A stretch of DNA of 52,116 nt, taken from Trichomonas tenax. Lineage: Eukaryota; Parabasalia; Trichomonadida; Trichomonadidae. The stretch covers positions 1-52,116 of the forward strand of contig JALKBU010000278.1 of assembly GCA_023091735.1 (NCBI GenBank), in the 5' to 3' direction. Under the pieces are notes generated by a model. That model was not told where the DNA came from and searched no databases. It saw nothing but the letters and a program-made list of their open reading frames with translations. Each line of letters begins with the position of its first letter. Position 1 is the stretch's first letter. This document shows positions 18,901-27,178 of this stretch, one piece after another. The position numbers and the translations under genes were made by a program.

Positions 18901-20555
18901 TCCTTAAGAGAAATTCGTTCTTCATTATGTGAACCACTGCGCTTTTCTTCTTTAACTTCCTCTAGAGCCTTTTCTACCTTTGGTGCTTTGGATGCACTCT
19001 TCGCTTGGCCTGCAGCTGGCTGCTTGGATGCGAAATTTTGAACATTTGATGGTTTGTTATCATTTGTCGATGTGGTTGTATCCAAATCAGAGCTTGAATC
19101 TTTCTTCTTTTTATTATCGCCTCGTGTCAACAAAATAACTCTCTTTCCATCTTCTGTAGATCTGTAACGTGTGATGAATCCTTTGTCGTATTTTTCGAGA
19201 TAGTATTTGTCATCAACTTTGATGATATGTTGGCCAACAGGAAGAAGTGTTATCTCAGGAAAAACATCTTCACCCTTCTTTTCATAATCCTTTGGTAAGA
19301 TTTTCTCCTCTGCAAACTCATCCTTCATTTGCGGCCTTATCGATCCATAGTTTTTGATAAATTCAGCATCATTTGGAATATCTAATGATCCTTCATATTT
19401 GTCAACAATAACTCCAAGCTTTCTGTGGACTGTCTTTGGCTGCGGTGGATCTGGCTGGAATCGCTTTTTGGCAACATATAGTGGCTTATATTTCTTGATA
19501 TTCTTTGGTCTTTGATCTGACGATGTAAATTCTGTTTCATTTGAATAATACCCCTCTTCTTGATCAGAATCGCTATGATGACTACGGCGCTTCACTGTCT
19601 TATATTTGATGTGCTTTTTCTTTTTCTGAGTATTTGATTTCTCAGGGATGTTATCAATGTTGTCGTTGTCCTCTGAATCAGCATCTTGTTGATCAACAAT
19701 GATATCCTCTTCTTCGCTATTGATAATTGCCTCATTTTGACGATTTTCTTCTTGCTCGTTCTGCTCAAGCATTTGAGACAATCTGCATAATTTATTCTTT
19801 TCCGCGATAGCATTAGAATTGCGTCTTTGATTCTGCTTCCTTTGCTCGAAATATTTTCCATTATTCAATTGCTTTTTGATTGCGCGTAGTTCTGGAGTGA
19901 CTTTGATACCATCTTTGTATTTATACTTTTCTATAGTTTCTATTTGATTTGTGTTAACGTTTCTTCGTTGGGTAACAACTTTGATAAAACGAGGATCAAT
20001 TGGATTGTGCTCATCATTAACATTTCCATCGCTGGTAAATTCAGATGCAAAATTGTAGATGGATCCATCATATAATTTATCATTCTTTCCTTGATTAATC
20101 AATTCGTTATATTTAGAAACTTCTGATTTTGCTTGTATATCTTTCTTGATTAATATATCTCCTTTTGAAGAGACATTCTTGATGGATTTATTCTCTTTTT
20201 CCGAGTTTTGATTTTGAAGACGATTTGGTTGGGCGTTCTTGTCATTTCTTTCATCACTTTTAGATTTTGGACTCTGTTTGGAGTTGTTTTTATTATTTTT
20301 TTGGTCATCACTATCGCTTGATGAATTTGATTTATTATTTGCCTTCTTAGAATTCGATTTCATTTTAGATTTAGAAGTAACATGGTCATTGGAAGTATTG
20401 TTTGATTGAATGTTAGTATTTTTATTGTCATCATTCTTCGAAACATCAACAACTGTCTCTGTGCCGTCTTTATGGATTATTTTCTTTACATTTTTGACTC
20501 TCTTTATGGAACTTGGGTGGTCTGCGGCCTTTTTAGATCCTGCAGCCGTCTTCAT
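15930..20555 (-). CDS. Very large disordered S/E/K-rich protein
   Basis: A 1541-residue protein dominated by serine, glutamate, lysine, aspartate and asparagine, with many serine runs next to acidic blocks (SSSSSESSEG, DSSEYEEEEEEEDYSE) that look like casein-kinase-2 substrates. Only one region looks folded: about 200-490, with KYKYKDGIKVTPELR, GSLDIPNDAEFIKNYGSIRP and LPVGQHIIKVDDKYYLEKYDKGF. A basic coiled region (KLQMEIQLKKQAEELSSS) lies near 1180. The start MKTAAGSKKAADHPSS opens a basic head. The frame continues upstream through a 21-A tract to a TTG at 20639, which would add poly-lysine; the first ATG is at 20555. A nuclear or cytoskeletal role is possible but not shown. Confidence 0.82.
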   Translation of the reverse strand: MKTAAGSKKAADHPSSIKRVKNVKKIIHKDGTETVVDVSKNDDNKNTNIQSNNTSNDHVTSKSKMKSNSKKANNKSNSSSDSDDQKNNKNNSKQSPKSKSDERNDKNAQPNRLQNQNSEKENKSIKNVSSKGDILIKKDIQAKSEVSKYNELINQGKNDKLYDGSIYNFASEFTSDGNVNDEHNPIDPRFIKVVTQRRNVNTNQIETIEKYKYKDGIKVTPELRAIKKQLNNGKYFEQRKQNQRRNSNAIAEKNKLCRLSQMLEQNEQEENRQNEAIINSEEEDIIVDQQDADSEDNDNIDNIPEKSNTQKKKKHIKYKTVKRRSHHSDSDQEEGYYSNETEFTSSDQRPKNIKKYKPLYVAKKRFQPDPPQPKTVHRKLGVIVDKYEGSLDIPNDAEFIKNYGSIRPQMKDEFAEEKILPKDYEKKGEDVFPEITLLPVGQHIIKVDDKYYLEKYDKGFITRYRSTEDGKRVILLTRGDNKKKKDSSSDLDTTTSTNDNKPSNVQNFASKQPAAGQAKSASKAPKVEKALEEVKEEKRSGSHNEERISLKELLELAKAEHDRYDYPTGEGYEHDSSWNVDSINSKESDALPKDSNGKSSRGASERSGKSQNENTKNNSQKNESKKDEAKHDDGEKDDDGDKDDSDKNRCDKDSSSSSESEDSSEYEEEEEEEDYSEPATIQTTKSESEAEEVKPETPFSQTPAALKALIPSPMPQRSATNTLTYSGDEIPNNIKDFLQASSASDALEHSSDSLHSLKKAHRSSASSSSSEEENKNFATPKKESSSDDSESSEDEYVKKIEIQPVVSTRTRPQKKNSIPMPPPTITETSSPEKSASPVKSVDSPKSPRDRSKYIKGSPLPPKQQEKTEKPVPRKRVEIIEKSESSSSSSESSEGPHQAEIDAFGFSGKKRKQLLNPDKITLPAIVTYEDGEDSNTRDKSSDDEVPPLKFKPQQPAEPEADKKDINEFHSEEEEFVNNTHPTSSKDESKSDKLPEEHHSRDIEEVPEQSSSEKKEESDHSNSEKSSEKTQESTSEEAKQQSDSSASDKEEAYSPTSSNSYKEDTDSSDEKSNDYLENVNLVDIISSNSEEEKLKVELVNGNFQKAKEKHEEQPKPQEKEESTEDSSSENTDTSIRIFKIRGRRSPLQRHLEHRNKKKTKEEQKKLQMEIQLKKQAEELSSSNSNDDEKEKKLDLSNVKIAEKESNSDTTDGDESKRPRILATGKPRENVHVFIQEPEEKPSSTRIKKPRSVQPAPVPPPTINAPMAIQRESTKPEPTPEEKQQMLAIQQRIREKLLAEQLAEKERLKHSHLADSPFGINNFDMKKKEMKDKEGNKRVSFGKSGKQDEHKSEPKADKKHKEKAESKKAEVKETKKEEPVEIKVAVKTRPQRGSSISKPAIEVSSKEKKPESQKDDVKISVNINEHIKKDPKPAKTESKKKASEEQSAKSKNKAKEVIVLKDSSEGDPNDDGIMIFKQRSLKKTEKLPKVPKSIKKSSSSSSDLSSHDFPEPIEGTKHNHKHSKKKDNFSNVGFNNSISSDDSI

Positions 20556-20596
20556 CCCAATGTTTATGGTAATAGTCCGAATTTTAAACGCGTCGG

Positions 20597-20617
20597 TTTT
20601 TTTTTTTTTTTTTTTTT
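20597..20617 (-). repeat. 21-base homopolymer (T on plus, A on minus)
   Basis: An uninterrupted run of 21 T on the plus strand lies about 42 bases upstream of the ATG of the disordered-protein gene. On its sense strand it is a poly(dA) tract, a nucleosome-disfavouring promoter feature in many eukaryotes. The run is also a likely site of sequencing or replication length error. Confidence 0.9.
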
Positions 20618-20713
20618 GAATACATTGCCAAAATCCCAAGGTCCTTTAGGCATAAAAAGCAAAGGAAAAGGCTATGAAAGAAACAAACAAACAGTTTATG
20701 AAATTGAAATAAA

Positions 20714-21298
20714 TTATACTAGCATATTATTAATAGATTTGAGGGCTAATGGATAAGTAACAACAAACAGAAGGAATATTCCTATGAATTCAACACAAAA
20801 GAAACCAAGGGAAACGTTTTTAGACCTTTGGCATTGATTTTTCCAAATAGACTCCTCTGTTCTATCGAAAAGGTGTGACCAATCTATATACTCTTGCCTC
20901 GTTTTGCCTTTATCAAGTCCGAGAGATTTAATTTTATCGCAATTATCTCCTCGTGTCCATGAAATCGTAATTGAGTGTGAAACAAGCATCGCTATGTATA
21001 GGAGCATAAAAATAAACATTGCAATTACCATGTAAAACTTCAATCTATAACATCTTAGAAATCCAATGATCAGTAACAAAATCAATAAAGAAACCCCGAT
21101 AGCCATATTTGTCGTAACTAGTCTGTACAGCCTGATTGCAAGCTTGTTTTCTGACCAAGGCCAATCTCGACGTATATTTTCAAACCAGATGCATGCTTGA
21201 ATCCAAAATCCGATGAAACCAATGAGGGTTATAATCCCAAAAGCTAGCGCTGTAAACATGTAAGCAATTCTCTCAGAATGTCCCTTCCCTCGAATCAT
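20714..21298 (-). CDS. Four-pass membrane protein, tetraspanin-like layout
   Basis: A 194-residue protein with four hydrophobic segments, about 13-38, 61-85, 87-109 and 165-187. The order matches tetraspanins: a short first loop (GFWIQACIWFENIRRDWPWSE) and a larger second loop between TM3 and TM4, about 110-165, with two cysteines (DNCDKIK and KNQCQRS). The CCG signature of true tetraspanins is absent, so this may be a divergent trichomonad TSP-like protein or an unrelated 4-TM family. No signal peptide beyond TM1. ATG at 21298; a TTTTGACATGTAAAAC box sits about 125 bases upstream, nearer to the divergent SET gene. Confidence 0.72.
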   Translation of the reverse strand: MIRGKGHSERIAYMFTALAFGIITLIGFIGFWIQACIWFENIRRDWPWSENKLAIRLYRLVTTNMAIGVSLLILLLIIGFLRCYRLKFYMVIAMFIFMLLYIAMLVSHSITISWTRGDNCDKIKSLGLDKGKTRQEYIDWSHLFDRTEESIWKNQCQRSKNVSLGFFCVEFIGIFLLFVVTYPLALKSINNMLV

Positions 21299-21422
21299 TT
21301 TTTGCTAACTGAAGGTGTTTGAAATTAAAATCTGAGAATTTATTTTAGCAGATATAGATGTGACGACATTCCAATTTCACTTTTTCTAATATATGAATGA
21401 TTGAATTCTGAGTTTTTATTGT

Positions 21423-21436
21423 TTTGACATGTAAAA
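21423..21436 (+). promoter_or_regulatory. TTTGACATGTAAAA box in divergent spacer
   Basis: An exact copy of the recurrent TTTGACATGTAAAA element, about 66 bases before the SET-domain gene ATG (21502) and 125 bases before the divergent membrane-protein gene. Confidence 0.5.
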
Positions 21437-21501
21437 CTTTATAAGTCAATTTTGACCCTTTTTTACATTTAGGTGACCGTTTAAAAAAATTCTGGCCAGC
21501 T

Positions 21502-22557
21502 ATGAAATCTCGTCGTCGTTGCCAATTAGAGCTTGCTCAACAGCAGGAAATGGCAAGGCTTAGTCAGAAGAAAGAGAACGCAAATGCATATCAGCAAAAC
21601 ATGTTTATGACGATTTCCCAGATAAAATTATCGGATAGCCAGTCATTTGATGATTACAGTTCACCAGGAGCACTAAGTGATTCACATGAGCGCTACGAAA
21701 TTGAAATCAAAAATGAAGAAACTCCATCAACAAATCAAAATCTTTCTCCTTTAGAAGCCAAGCTAAAGACAGAAGAATACCTTAGTTCTCGCCTTAGACC
21801 AATTAAAAAACTCGACAAATCGAAACGAACATCATTTATTCGAAAAGCATCAAATTCTTCAAAAGAAAACCAGTCAGTTTCTGTCGGAAAGCAAGAAGAC
21901 ATTAAAATTAGGGCGTCCTTCAACAAAATCAAGCATGGACCAAGTGAATTAATTGATACTTGGTCCGATGTTTCACAAACAATGATTGGGTCATTAGTTT
22001 TCCAAAGGAGTGAGATCGAAGGATGGGGAGTTCGTTCTACAGCGTTCATTCCAAGGAATCAGATTGTTGCTGAATATATTGGCGAAATTATTCGTCCTAT
22101 TGTTGCAGAGAAGCGTCAACTCTGCCATGAGAGAAATGGCAACTATGGAACATATGTCTTCAAACTTGATAATAACAATTATTTGGATGCTACAAATAAG
22201 GGTGGAATTGCTAGATTTATTAACCATAGCTGTGAGCCAAACTGTAGATCGGAGTTGGTTACGATGTCGAATGGAAGAAAGGCAATTGTTATTATCGCAG
22301 ATCAAAATATTCCAGCAAACACTGAATTAACATATGATTATAAGCTTCCCTTTGAAGTTCCAGAAAAAGCAATTCCTTGTTTGTGCGGCTGCAAAAATTG
22401 CAGGCATTTCTTAAACTGGGGTGAAGGTTTATCGAAAGAAATCCTTCCACTGAAGAATATTCCAGAGAAAACATTATGTGTGCTCTTAGAAAATGATATT
22501 CTCCCAGCATCTATGTTCAAAACAGAAGCTGAGATTGCTAAATCTAACTCAAAATAA
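21502..22557 (+). CDS. SET-domain histone lysine methyltransferase, SET1/KMT2-like
   Basis: Residues about 165-305 form a complete SET domain plus post-SET. IEGWGVRSTAFI starts the N-SET, VAEYIGEIIRP and GTYVFKLDN follow, then LDATNKGGIARFINHSCEPN (cofactor and pseudoknot motif) and ELTYDYKLPFE with the catalytic tyrosine. The post-SET is CLCGCKNCRHFLN with zinc cysteines (CxCxxxxC). The order of motifs, including IRPIVAEKRQ and PCLCG, fits the SET1/Trithorax class that methylates histone H3 lysine 4. The first 150 residues are charged and low complexity, without the RRM of fungal SET1. At 351 residues it is a minimal enzyme. H3K4 specificity is inferred from family resemblance only. Confidence 0.93.
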   Translation: MKSRRRCQLELAQQQEMARLSQKKENANAYQQNMFMTISQIKLSDSQSFDDYSSPGALSDSHERYEIEIKNEETPSTNQNLSPLEAKLKTEEYLSSRLRPIKKLDKSKRTSFIRKASNSSKENQSVSVGKQEDIKIRASFNKIKHGPSELIDTWSDVSQTMIGSLVFQRSEIEGWGVRSTAFIPRNQIVAEYIGEIIRPIVAEKRQLCHERNGNYGTYVFKLDNNNYLDATNKGGIARFINHSCEPNCRSELVTMSNGRKAIVIIADQNIPANTELTYDYKLPFEVPEKAIPCLCGCKNCRHFLNWGEGLSKEILPLKNIPEKTLCVLLENDILPASMFKTEAEIAKSNSK

Positions 22558-22622
22558 GCTTTGTATGTATAAATGTTCTATATATTAATGCAAAACAAAT
22601 TATTTATAAAGTTTATATATAA

Positions 22623-24208
22623 TTAAACTTTCATCAGGTTGGATAAGAAAAAAGATGCTGGTTTCTTCATGGCCTCGTTCTTCTGGAGTAGCTGGAAGTA
22701 TTTTATAAGCGCCTGGTTATTATTGAAATGGCGAGACATGCTTTGATGAGATGAAAGTGTCATAAAAATTAGAGCTGCTGGCTTTGTTAACTCGGAACTT
22801 GTTTTCAGGAAGTTTGCGAGGAAGTCAAGGAACAGTTTGTAGCTTGAAGAATAGCAGCGCATGTATCCAGTATGATGAGAACGCCTTTGAGTGTCTTAAT
22901 ATTCTTATCCTTAAATGGATTCTTTGCACAGTTAAAAAGAGCATCGAAAAATGAGAAGTCAGTGAAATGGCTGATGTAAAATTGATCAAGCTGAGAATGT
23001 CTCAATTCTGGGATATTATTAAGACACTTTAACATGCATATTGGGAACAAGCAACTGTGTAGAAGGAAATACCTCAAATCAGGATATGAAAATTCGTACA
23101 AGAATATCTTAAGTGTGTGAATGTTGGAATAAGTCATCCATCTTGTATGCTTTGCTGCAATTTCCGCACATTGTTGTGATTGCGAAACAAATTTATGCAA
23201 GATTTTGGCAAACTTTTCATGCGAGCATTTTGCACAAAGAGTCTTCAATAGCATTGTTGATTCTGGGAACTTGGAAGCTCTCAAAAGAAGAGAGCAAACT
23301 TCGTCAATGCATTCATCAGCTTTAAGCTTCGTAATGATGGCGTCAAATGGAACTGCGTCTTCAGGTTTCAGAATCAAAGTGAAAGCTTTAAAGGCTTTCC
23401 TGCTAGTAACAAGCATTTCAGAACGCGTATAAGCAGAGAATATATTGAGGATCAGCTCATGGCGAGGCTTATAGAATGCCTCGATTTGAATGAATCTAAA
23501 AACTATTTTCAGGTATAATGTGCCATGCTGACTATTAATATTAATATACTCTTTTGCATAATTTAGGAAGAAGTCAAGAACTGGATCTGGATTGTTGAAT
23601 TTGCTATAATTATTGATGAATGTAGCAAAAAGATAAAGAGTTGGTTGTGGGATCGAACGTAAAAGTGTTCCTAAAGCACGGAACAAGAAGTTAGAAACTG
23701 AGTTAGGATCGACTCTGAAAATAGTGCCAATGAAAAAGAGCGCTGACTTCATTAAATCTGTGGGTGAAACAGGTATGATTGAGTAAAAGCTGTAGTTGTT
23801 GAATACTTTGACGAATTGAGGAGAGCGCTCAAGCATCTTTGTGAAGCCTGCAAGGATGAAAATAATGATGTCTTGATCATTGGATTCTGTTATAATCTTG
23901 GCTAACTCAATATAAACTGGTTCGAATTTGTTTGGAGAGATTGATTCGAAAATCTCAGTAACCGTAGTCTTGAACCATGGATCGCTAGGATTGGTGATAA
24001 CTTCCCTGAGGCGAACATTAGATGAGATTGTAGGGATCTCAGAATTAATCTCTTCAAATCGATTCTCAATGTTCTCATTTGTATTGTGCTTCGATGCTTC
24101 GTGAGCAGTTAGAATCTTTTCTTCCTCGAAATGAATCTCATCCAGAGGAATTCCTAAAGCAAGCTTTATTTGATCTTTCTTTTGTGATTGCTTGACTTTA
24201 TTCTCCAT
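22623..24208 (-). pseudogene. C-terminal solenoid half of a decayed TKL kinase gene (frameshifted)
   Basis: The frame 24208-22805 encodes 467 residues of helical solenoid (PVSPTDLMKSALFFIGTIF, LTSRKAFKAF-like repeats) with no catalytic motif. It is in the same reading frame as the kinase immediately upstream, separated only by TAA-AAC-ATG, so the two were probably one protein. Near its end the frame decays into CSLTSSQTS and stops at 22805, while another minus-strand frame (22862-22623) continues with solenoid-like sequence (FLDFLANFLKTSSELTKP, KKPASFFLSNLMKV), indicating a one- or two-base indel between about 22830 and 22862. If instead this is an independent intact gene, its start would be 24208 and its end 22805. 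Confidence 0.65.
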
Positions 24209-24211
24209 GTT

Positions 24212-24985
24212 TTATATCATCTGCATTTCGGCTCTAGTGACATTATAAACGATGCGGATCTTCGGATTCTTCTTTCTTGCTTCACTTTCAGTTTCGAGCA
24301 TATCTGTGAATTTCTTGATAACAGCAGGATCTGTTCCCTCAAAGCAAACTTTTCCTTGTAAGAACATGTTGTAAATCTGTGAAGCTGATGGACGATCAGC
24401 CAGATTCTCTGCCCAACACATGTTAACGATGTCGATAAGACACTGTGCATTCTTGCGAGTAAATGCAGGTCTGTGACCTTCTTTTCTGTATTTAAAGATA
24501 ACTGCTCTGTCCATTTTGGAGTATGGATACTTTTCAATCATATTGTAAAGAAGCATACCATATGAGAATGTGTCAACTTTGAAGTCGTACGAATTTGACT
24601 TGAGGATTTCCGGAGCTATATAAGCAGATGTTCCAACGCGATCAGACATGAATTTTGTTGTTTTGACTGTCTTTGCAATACCAAAATCGCAAAGTTTTGG
24701 TAAATAATGGCGATCGAGAAGGATATTTGCGGATTTGATATCTCTGTGGACAATTTTGATTGAATGAAAATGTCTTAAAGCGTGAATGATACCAATAGCC
24801 ATCATTGTTAAGTGAGTACTAGAAAATACAGGAATTTTTGATGTGATCTCTTTGTGAAGATAAGTATTAAGAGAACTGTTTGGTATATATTCTGTAATAA
24901 TGCAGTATGGCTTTTCAACGGTAAATCCAACGAATGGGAGAATAAATCTATTGTATGTTCTAGCCATTGTAACGATTTCACGCAC
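24212..24985 (-). pseudogene. Truncated TKL-type protein kinase, missing the N-lobe glycine loop and lysine
   Basis: The frame starts abruptly at the alpha-C region (FVREIVTMARTYNRF) and then shows a good TKL kinase: HRDIKSANILL, DFGIAK, GTSAYIAPE and DTFSYGMLLYNMI. The strands carrying the glycine loop and ATP-binding lysine are missing; upstream there are only 11 AT-rich codons, then a stop. The first codon of the open frame is GTG; the first ATG is at 24967. The frame ends at TAA (24214-24212) after EMQMI, and the downstream solenoid continues in the same frame. I infer a 5'-truncated pseudogene. A dominant-negative or pseudokinase product cannot be excluded. Confidence 0.7.
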
Positions 24986-25465
24986 GAAATTTATCAGGTT
25001 TAATTTATTTAATTTTATTTAAAATAGATTCCAAAAGCTCTAGAATAATTATACTTTTAATCATTTTATTAAATAGCACATATTTAATTTTGCACATATT
25101 CAACATGTTTTACTATATATGCATATGTAACTATTAAAGTGTATGACTTTGATCCCGAAGCATTTAGTTTCACATCAATGATCAATTCATTGATCAAGAT
25201 TTTCTCTGATTTAAGCTATTTTCGTGATAGCAAATGCATGCCTAGAGACTAAGTTACTTATATTGAGTAGTGGAGGTGACTCACAGATTTGTAGAATGCG
25301 AATACAAGTGTTCGGCTTTCCTTGAATTCTGATCATATCTTTTCATGATTGACCAATCGACAAATTTAACTAAAAAGACAAATAATATCCTAGCCGGCAG
25401 TATGAAGTAATTGGGTCATTCGGTTGATTTTGAACAAGATTGCACTCAAAAAAGCGACCAAACAT
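24986..25465. other. AT-rich spacer, no supported gene
   Basis: About 480 bases between the truncated kinase and the small gene at 25466. There is no recognisable kinase N-lobe in any frame next to the truncation, no tRNA and no clear promoter box. It includes a short direct duplication, tgatcaattcattgatcaa, at about 25178-25196, which is also a partial palindrome. Confidence 0.5.
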
Positions 25466-25720
25466 ATGGAGAAAACCAAAATCGATTTTCGGGGATTTCA
25501 AAAGCTTTTAGAATACGAGCCTTCACCAGGTGCATCAACGGTAATTCAATTGAGGTTACAGGTTGATTCGAAAAGTAAGAAATTAACCTTATTAACACAA
25601 TCGGGTGTAGGGACTCTAGGTACATGGATAAACCGAAATAAATGTCCTTTATCCGAAATTACTTTTGTCACAAAAATGGATAATGACCTCAAAAATCACC
25701 GTGTAAGGATTTTTATCTGA
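25466..25720 (+). CDS. Small conserved-looking protein, possibly proteasome-assembly-chaperone-3-like
   Basis: An 84-residue frame starting at ATG 25466 (MEKTKIDFRGFQKLLEY). The middle has alternating hydrophobic residues typical of beta strands: TVIQLRLQVDSKSKKLTLLT followed by QSGVGTLGTWI. The latter recalls the TQ-GK-GTL strand turn of PAC3 (PSMG3), a small chaperone of proteasome alpha-ring assembly. PAC3 is about 120 residues and continues with a C-terminal helix absent here, so the protein would be short or truncated. The function is uncertain. The frame also runs back to a TTG at 25424, which is not used. Confidence 0.45.
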   Translation: MEKTKIDFRGFQKLLEYEPSPGASTVIQLRLQVDSKSKKLTLLTQSGVGTLGTWINRNKCPLSEITFVTKMDNDLKNHRVRIFI

Positions 25721-25772
25721 AGAAAAAACTGACGCTTTTAAATTTGGTGATTTAATATGTCACGTTTTCATA

Positions 25773-26477
25773 ATGTTTCGTTTCTTTCAATCTTATCCAG
25801 AGTGGTCTGAGCTCGACGAAAACTTAGAGCAAATGATAGTACTTGCTACTAAATCCCTCAATCAATATGATATCGCGCACGACAAGAACTTATCAGACTT
25901 CATCAGCCGTCAGCCTGAAGAAGTCAAGAAAGTTTTGAACGAAATATCCGAAAAGTCGAAAGTCGAGAGGGAGGCAATTGATGTTTCTAATGTTGCTTTG
26001 ACTAAGGCTAGACAGGAACTTCAAAAGTTGAAACCCTACCATGACAAATTCTCTGAGGAGCTTAAAAACGCCAATGTCATCTATGCTCAGGCCGCAAAGA
26101 GCGATAATGCACATAAGGTATTAGTTGACAAATTAGCCCAGATTCGCGCCAAATCTGGCGAAGATTCTCCAGAATATACTGCTACACAGGAGAAAGTATA
26201 TCAGGCACTTAAACAGAAAGAAGCTGATGCCTTATCTAAGCAGCAGAAAGAAGAAGCAATGGTCTCGATCACTCAGAACTATAAGGAGCAGTACTTCAAC
26301 TGCGTTCTCACGGCTATCCAGATTATCGCAGAAGCAAGAGAGGAGTCATACAAGCGAAGAATTGAAATTGGCGAACAAATCTTTAACTTAGCTAGCGATT
26401 TTGTTGAACCAGATGATCCAAGTATTGCTATCCTTGAAGAAGAGCTTAATAGACTTCAGAACTTGGCACTCGAATAA
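25773..26477 (+). CDS. BAR-domain-like coiled-coil protein
   Basis: A 234-residue, entirely helical protein. Long amphipathic helices (residues about 10-30, 48-105, 118-150, 155-205) with a basic patch (YKRRIEIGEQIF) and patterns such as VALTKARQELQKLKPYHDKF and ALKQKEADALSKQQKEEA resemble the BAR three-helix bundle of membrane-curving proteins (amphiphysin/FAM92 type). There are no additional domains. If correct, it would bind curved membranes in endocytosis or at the flagellar pocket; this is inference from fold-like patterning only. ATG at 25773, two bases after a TCATA initiator-like sequence. Confidence 0.6.
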   Translation: MFRFFQSYPEWSELDENLEQMIVLATKSLNQYDIAHDKNLSDFISRQPEEVKKVLNEISEKSKVEREAIDVSNVALTKARQELQKLKPYHDKFSEELKNANVIYAQAAKSDNAHKVLVDKLAQIRAKSGEDSPEYTATQEKVYQALKQKEADALSKQQKEEAMVSITQNYKEQYFNCVLTAIQIIAEAREESYKRRIEIGEQIFNLASDFVEPDDPSIAILEEELNRLQNLALE

Positions 26478-26611
26478 ATATTTTTATTTTATCTTTTCTA
26501 TAAATCCTTGTTGTTTTTGCTGATAACTTTGAATAAGGCTGTTTTCAATATGCCTTGAGGTCAGTTCAGAATCTCAAATTATAATAAAAGTGACAATTTC
26601 ATACTCTAAAA

Positions 26612-26872
26612 ATGACATTTCACGAGAAACGTGCAGTTATTTTCACCGAGTTACCGGCTGATTTCGATGTGCAAGGGTTCAGATATGAGCTGGAACAGTT
26701 TGGTGAAATTCAGCTGCTTGATTTACCAAAAGGAAAAGATGGAAAATGGGATAGAACATGTGTAGTATCATATTTATACGATACAGACAATGAAAAACTA
26801 CTGTGTGTTGCTCCGAAGATAAAATATTGCGGAATTCATCTCAAAGCTAGATTTACATACCTCAATTCATAG
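26612..26872 (+). CDS. Single RRM-like small protein
   Basis: An 86-residue protein that fits one RNA-recognition-motif fold: AVIFTELP (beta-1/RNP2-like), VQGFRYELEQFGEIQLLDLP (helix 1 and beta-2), RTCVVSYLYD (beta-3/RNP1-like position), then a helix and ICG..LKARF (beta-4). The aromatic RNP residues are only partly kept (F in RNP2, Y in RNP1 position), so RNA binding is possible but unproven; it could be a protein-interaction RRM. ATG at 26612 with TCATACT 12 bases upstream. Confidence 0.6.
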   Translation: MTFHEKRAVIFTELPADFDVQGFRYELEQFGEIQLLDLPKGKDGKWDRTCVVSYLYDTDNEKLLCVAPKIKYCGIHLKARFTYLNS

Positions 26873-27178
26873 AATTACTAAGATCATATCAATCCATTCA
26901 TGGCACACATAGAGAATGTTCAATATTACTTATATTATTTTTGTTAAAATATATCGTGTTTAAAAGAATTTTTACTAAGATTGAACAATATTTTTTTATA
27001 ATCATAGCTATCACTATGGAGTTCATAATCCAGATTAATATTTTCATAGTACATTAGAAAATTTTTTATCTTTTATATTCTTTCTCTTGAGTCTTGTTCA
27101 AATAACTAATATATTATTAACCCACATGCGGTCTTAATATGGATGAGTATTTTAAACAATCAAACAATTTTTACTAAT
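26873..27178. other. AT-rich convergent spacer, nothing recognised
   Basis: About 300 bases between two convergent gene ends. Very AT-rich, without an open frame or repeat I can support. It must hold the 3' ends of both neighbours. Confidence 0.5.

Noticed and set aside
15930..20639. Many 60-180-codon frames opposite or within the S/E/K-rich gene
   Set aside because: They are low-complexity shadows of GAA/TCA-rich coding sequence and have no independent features.
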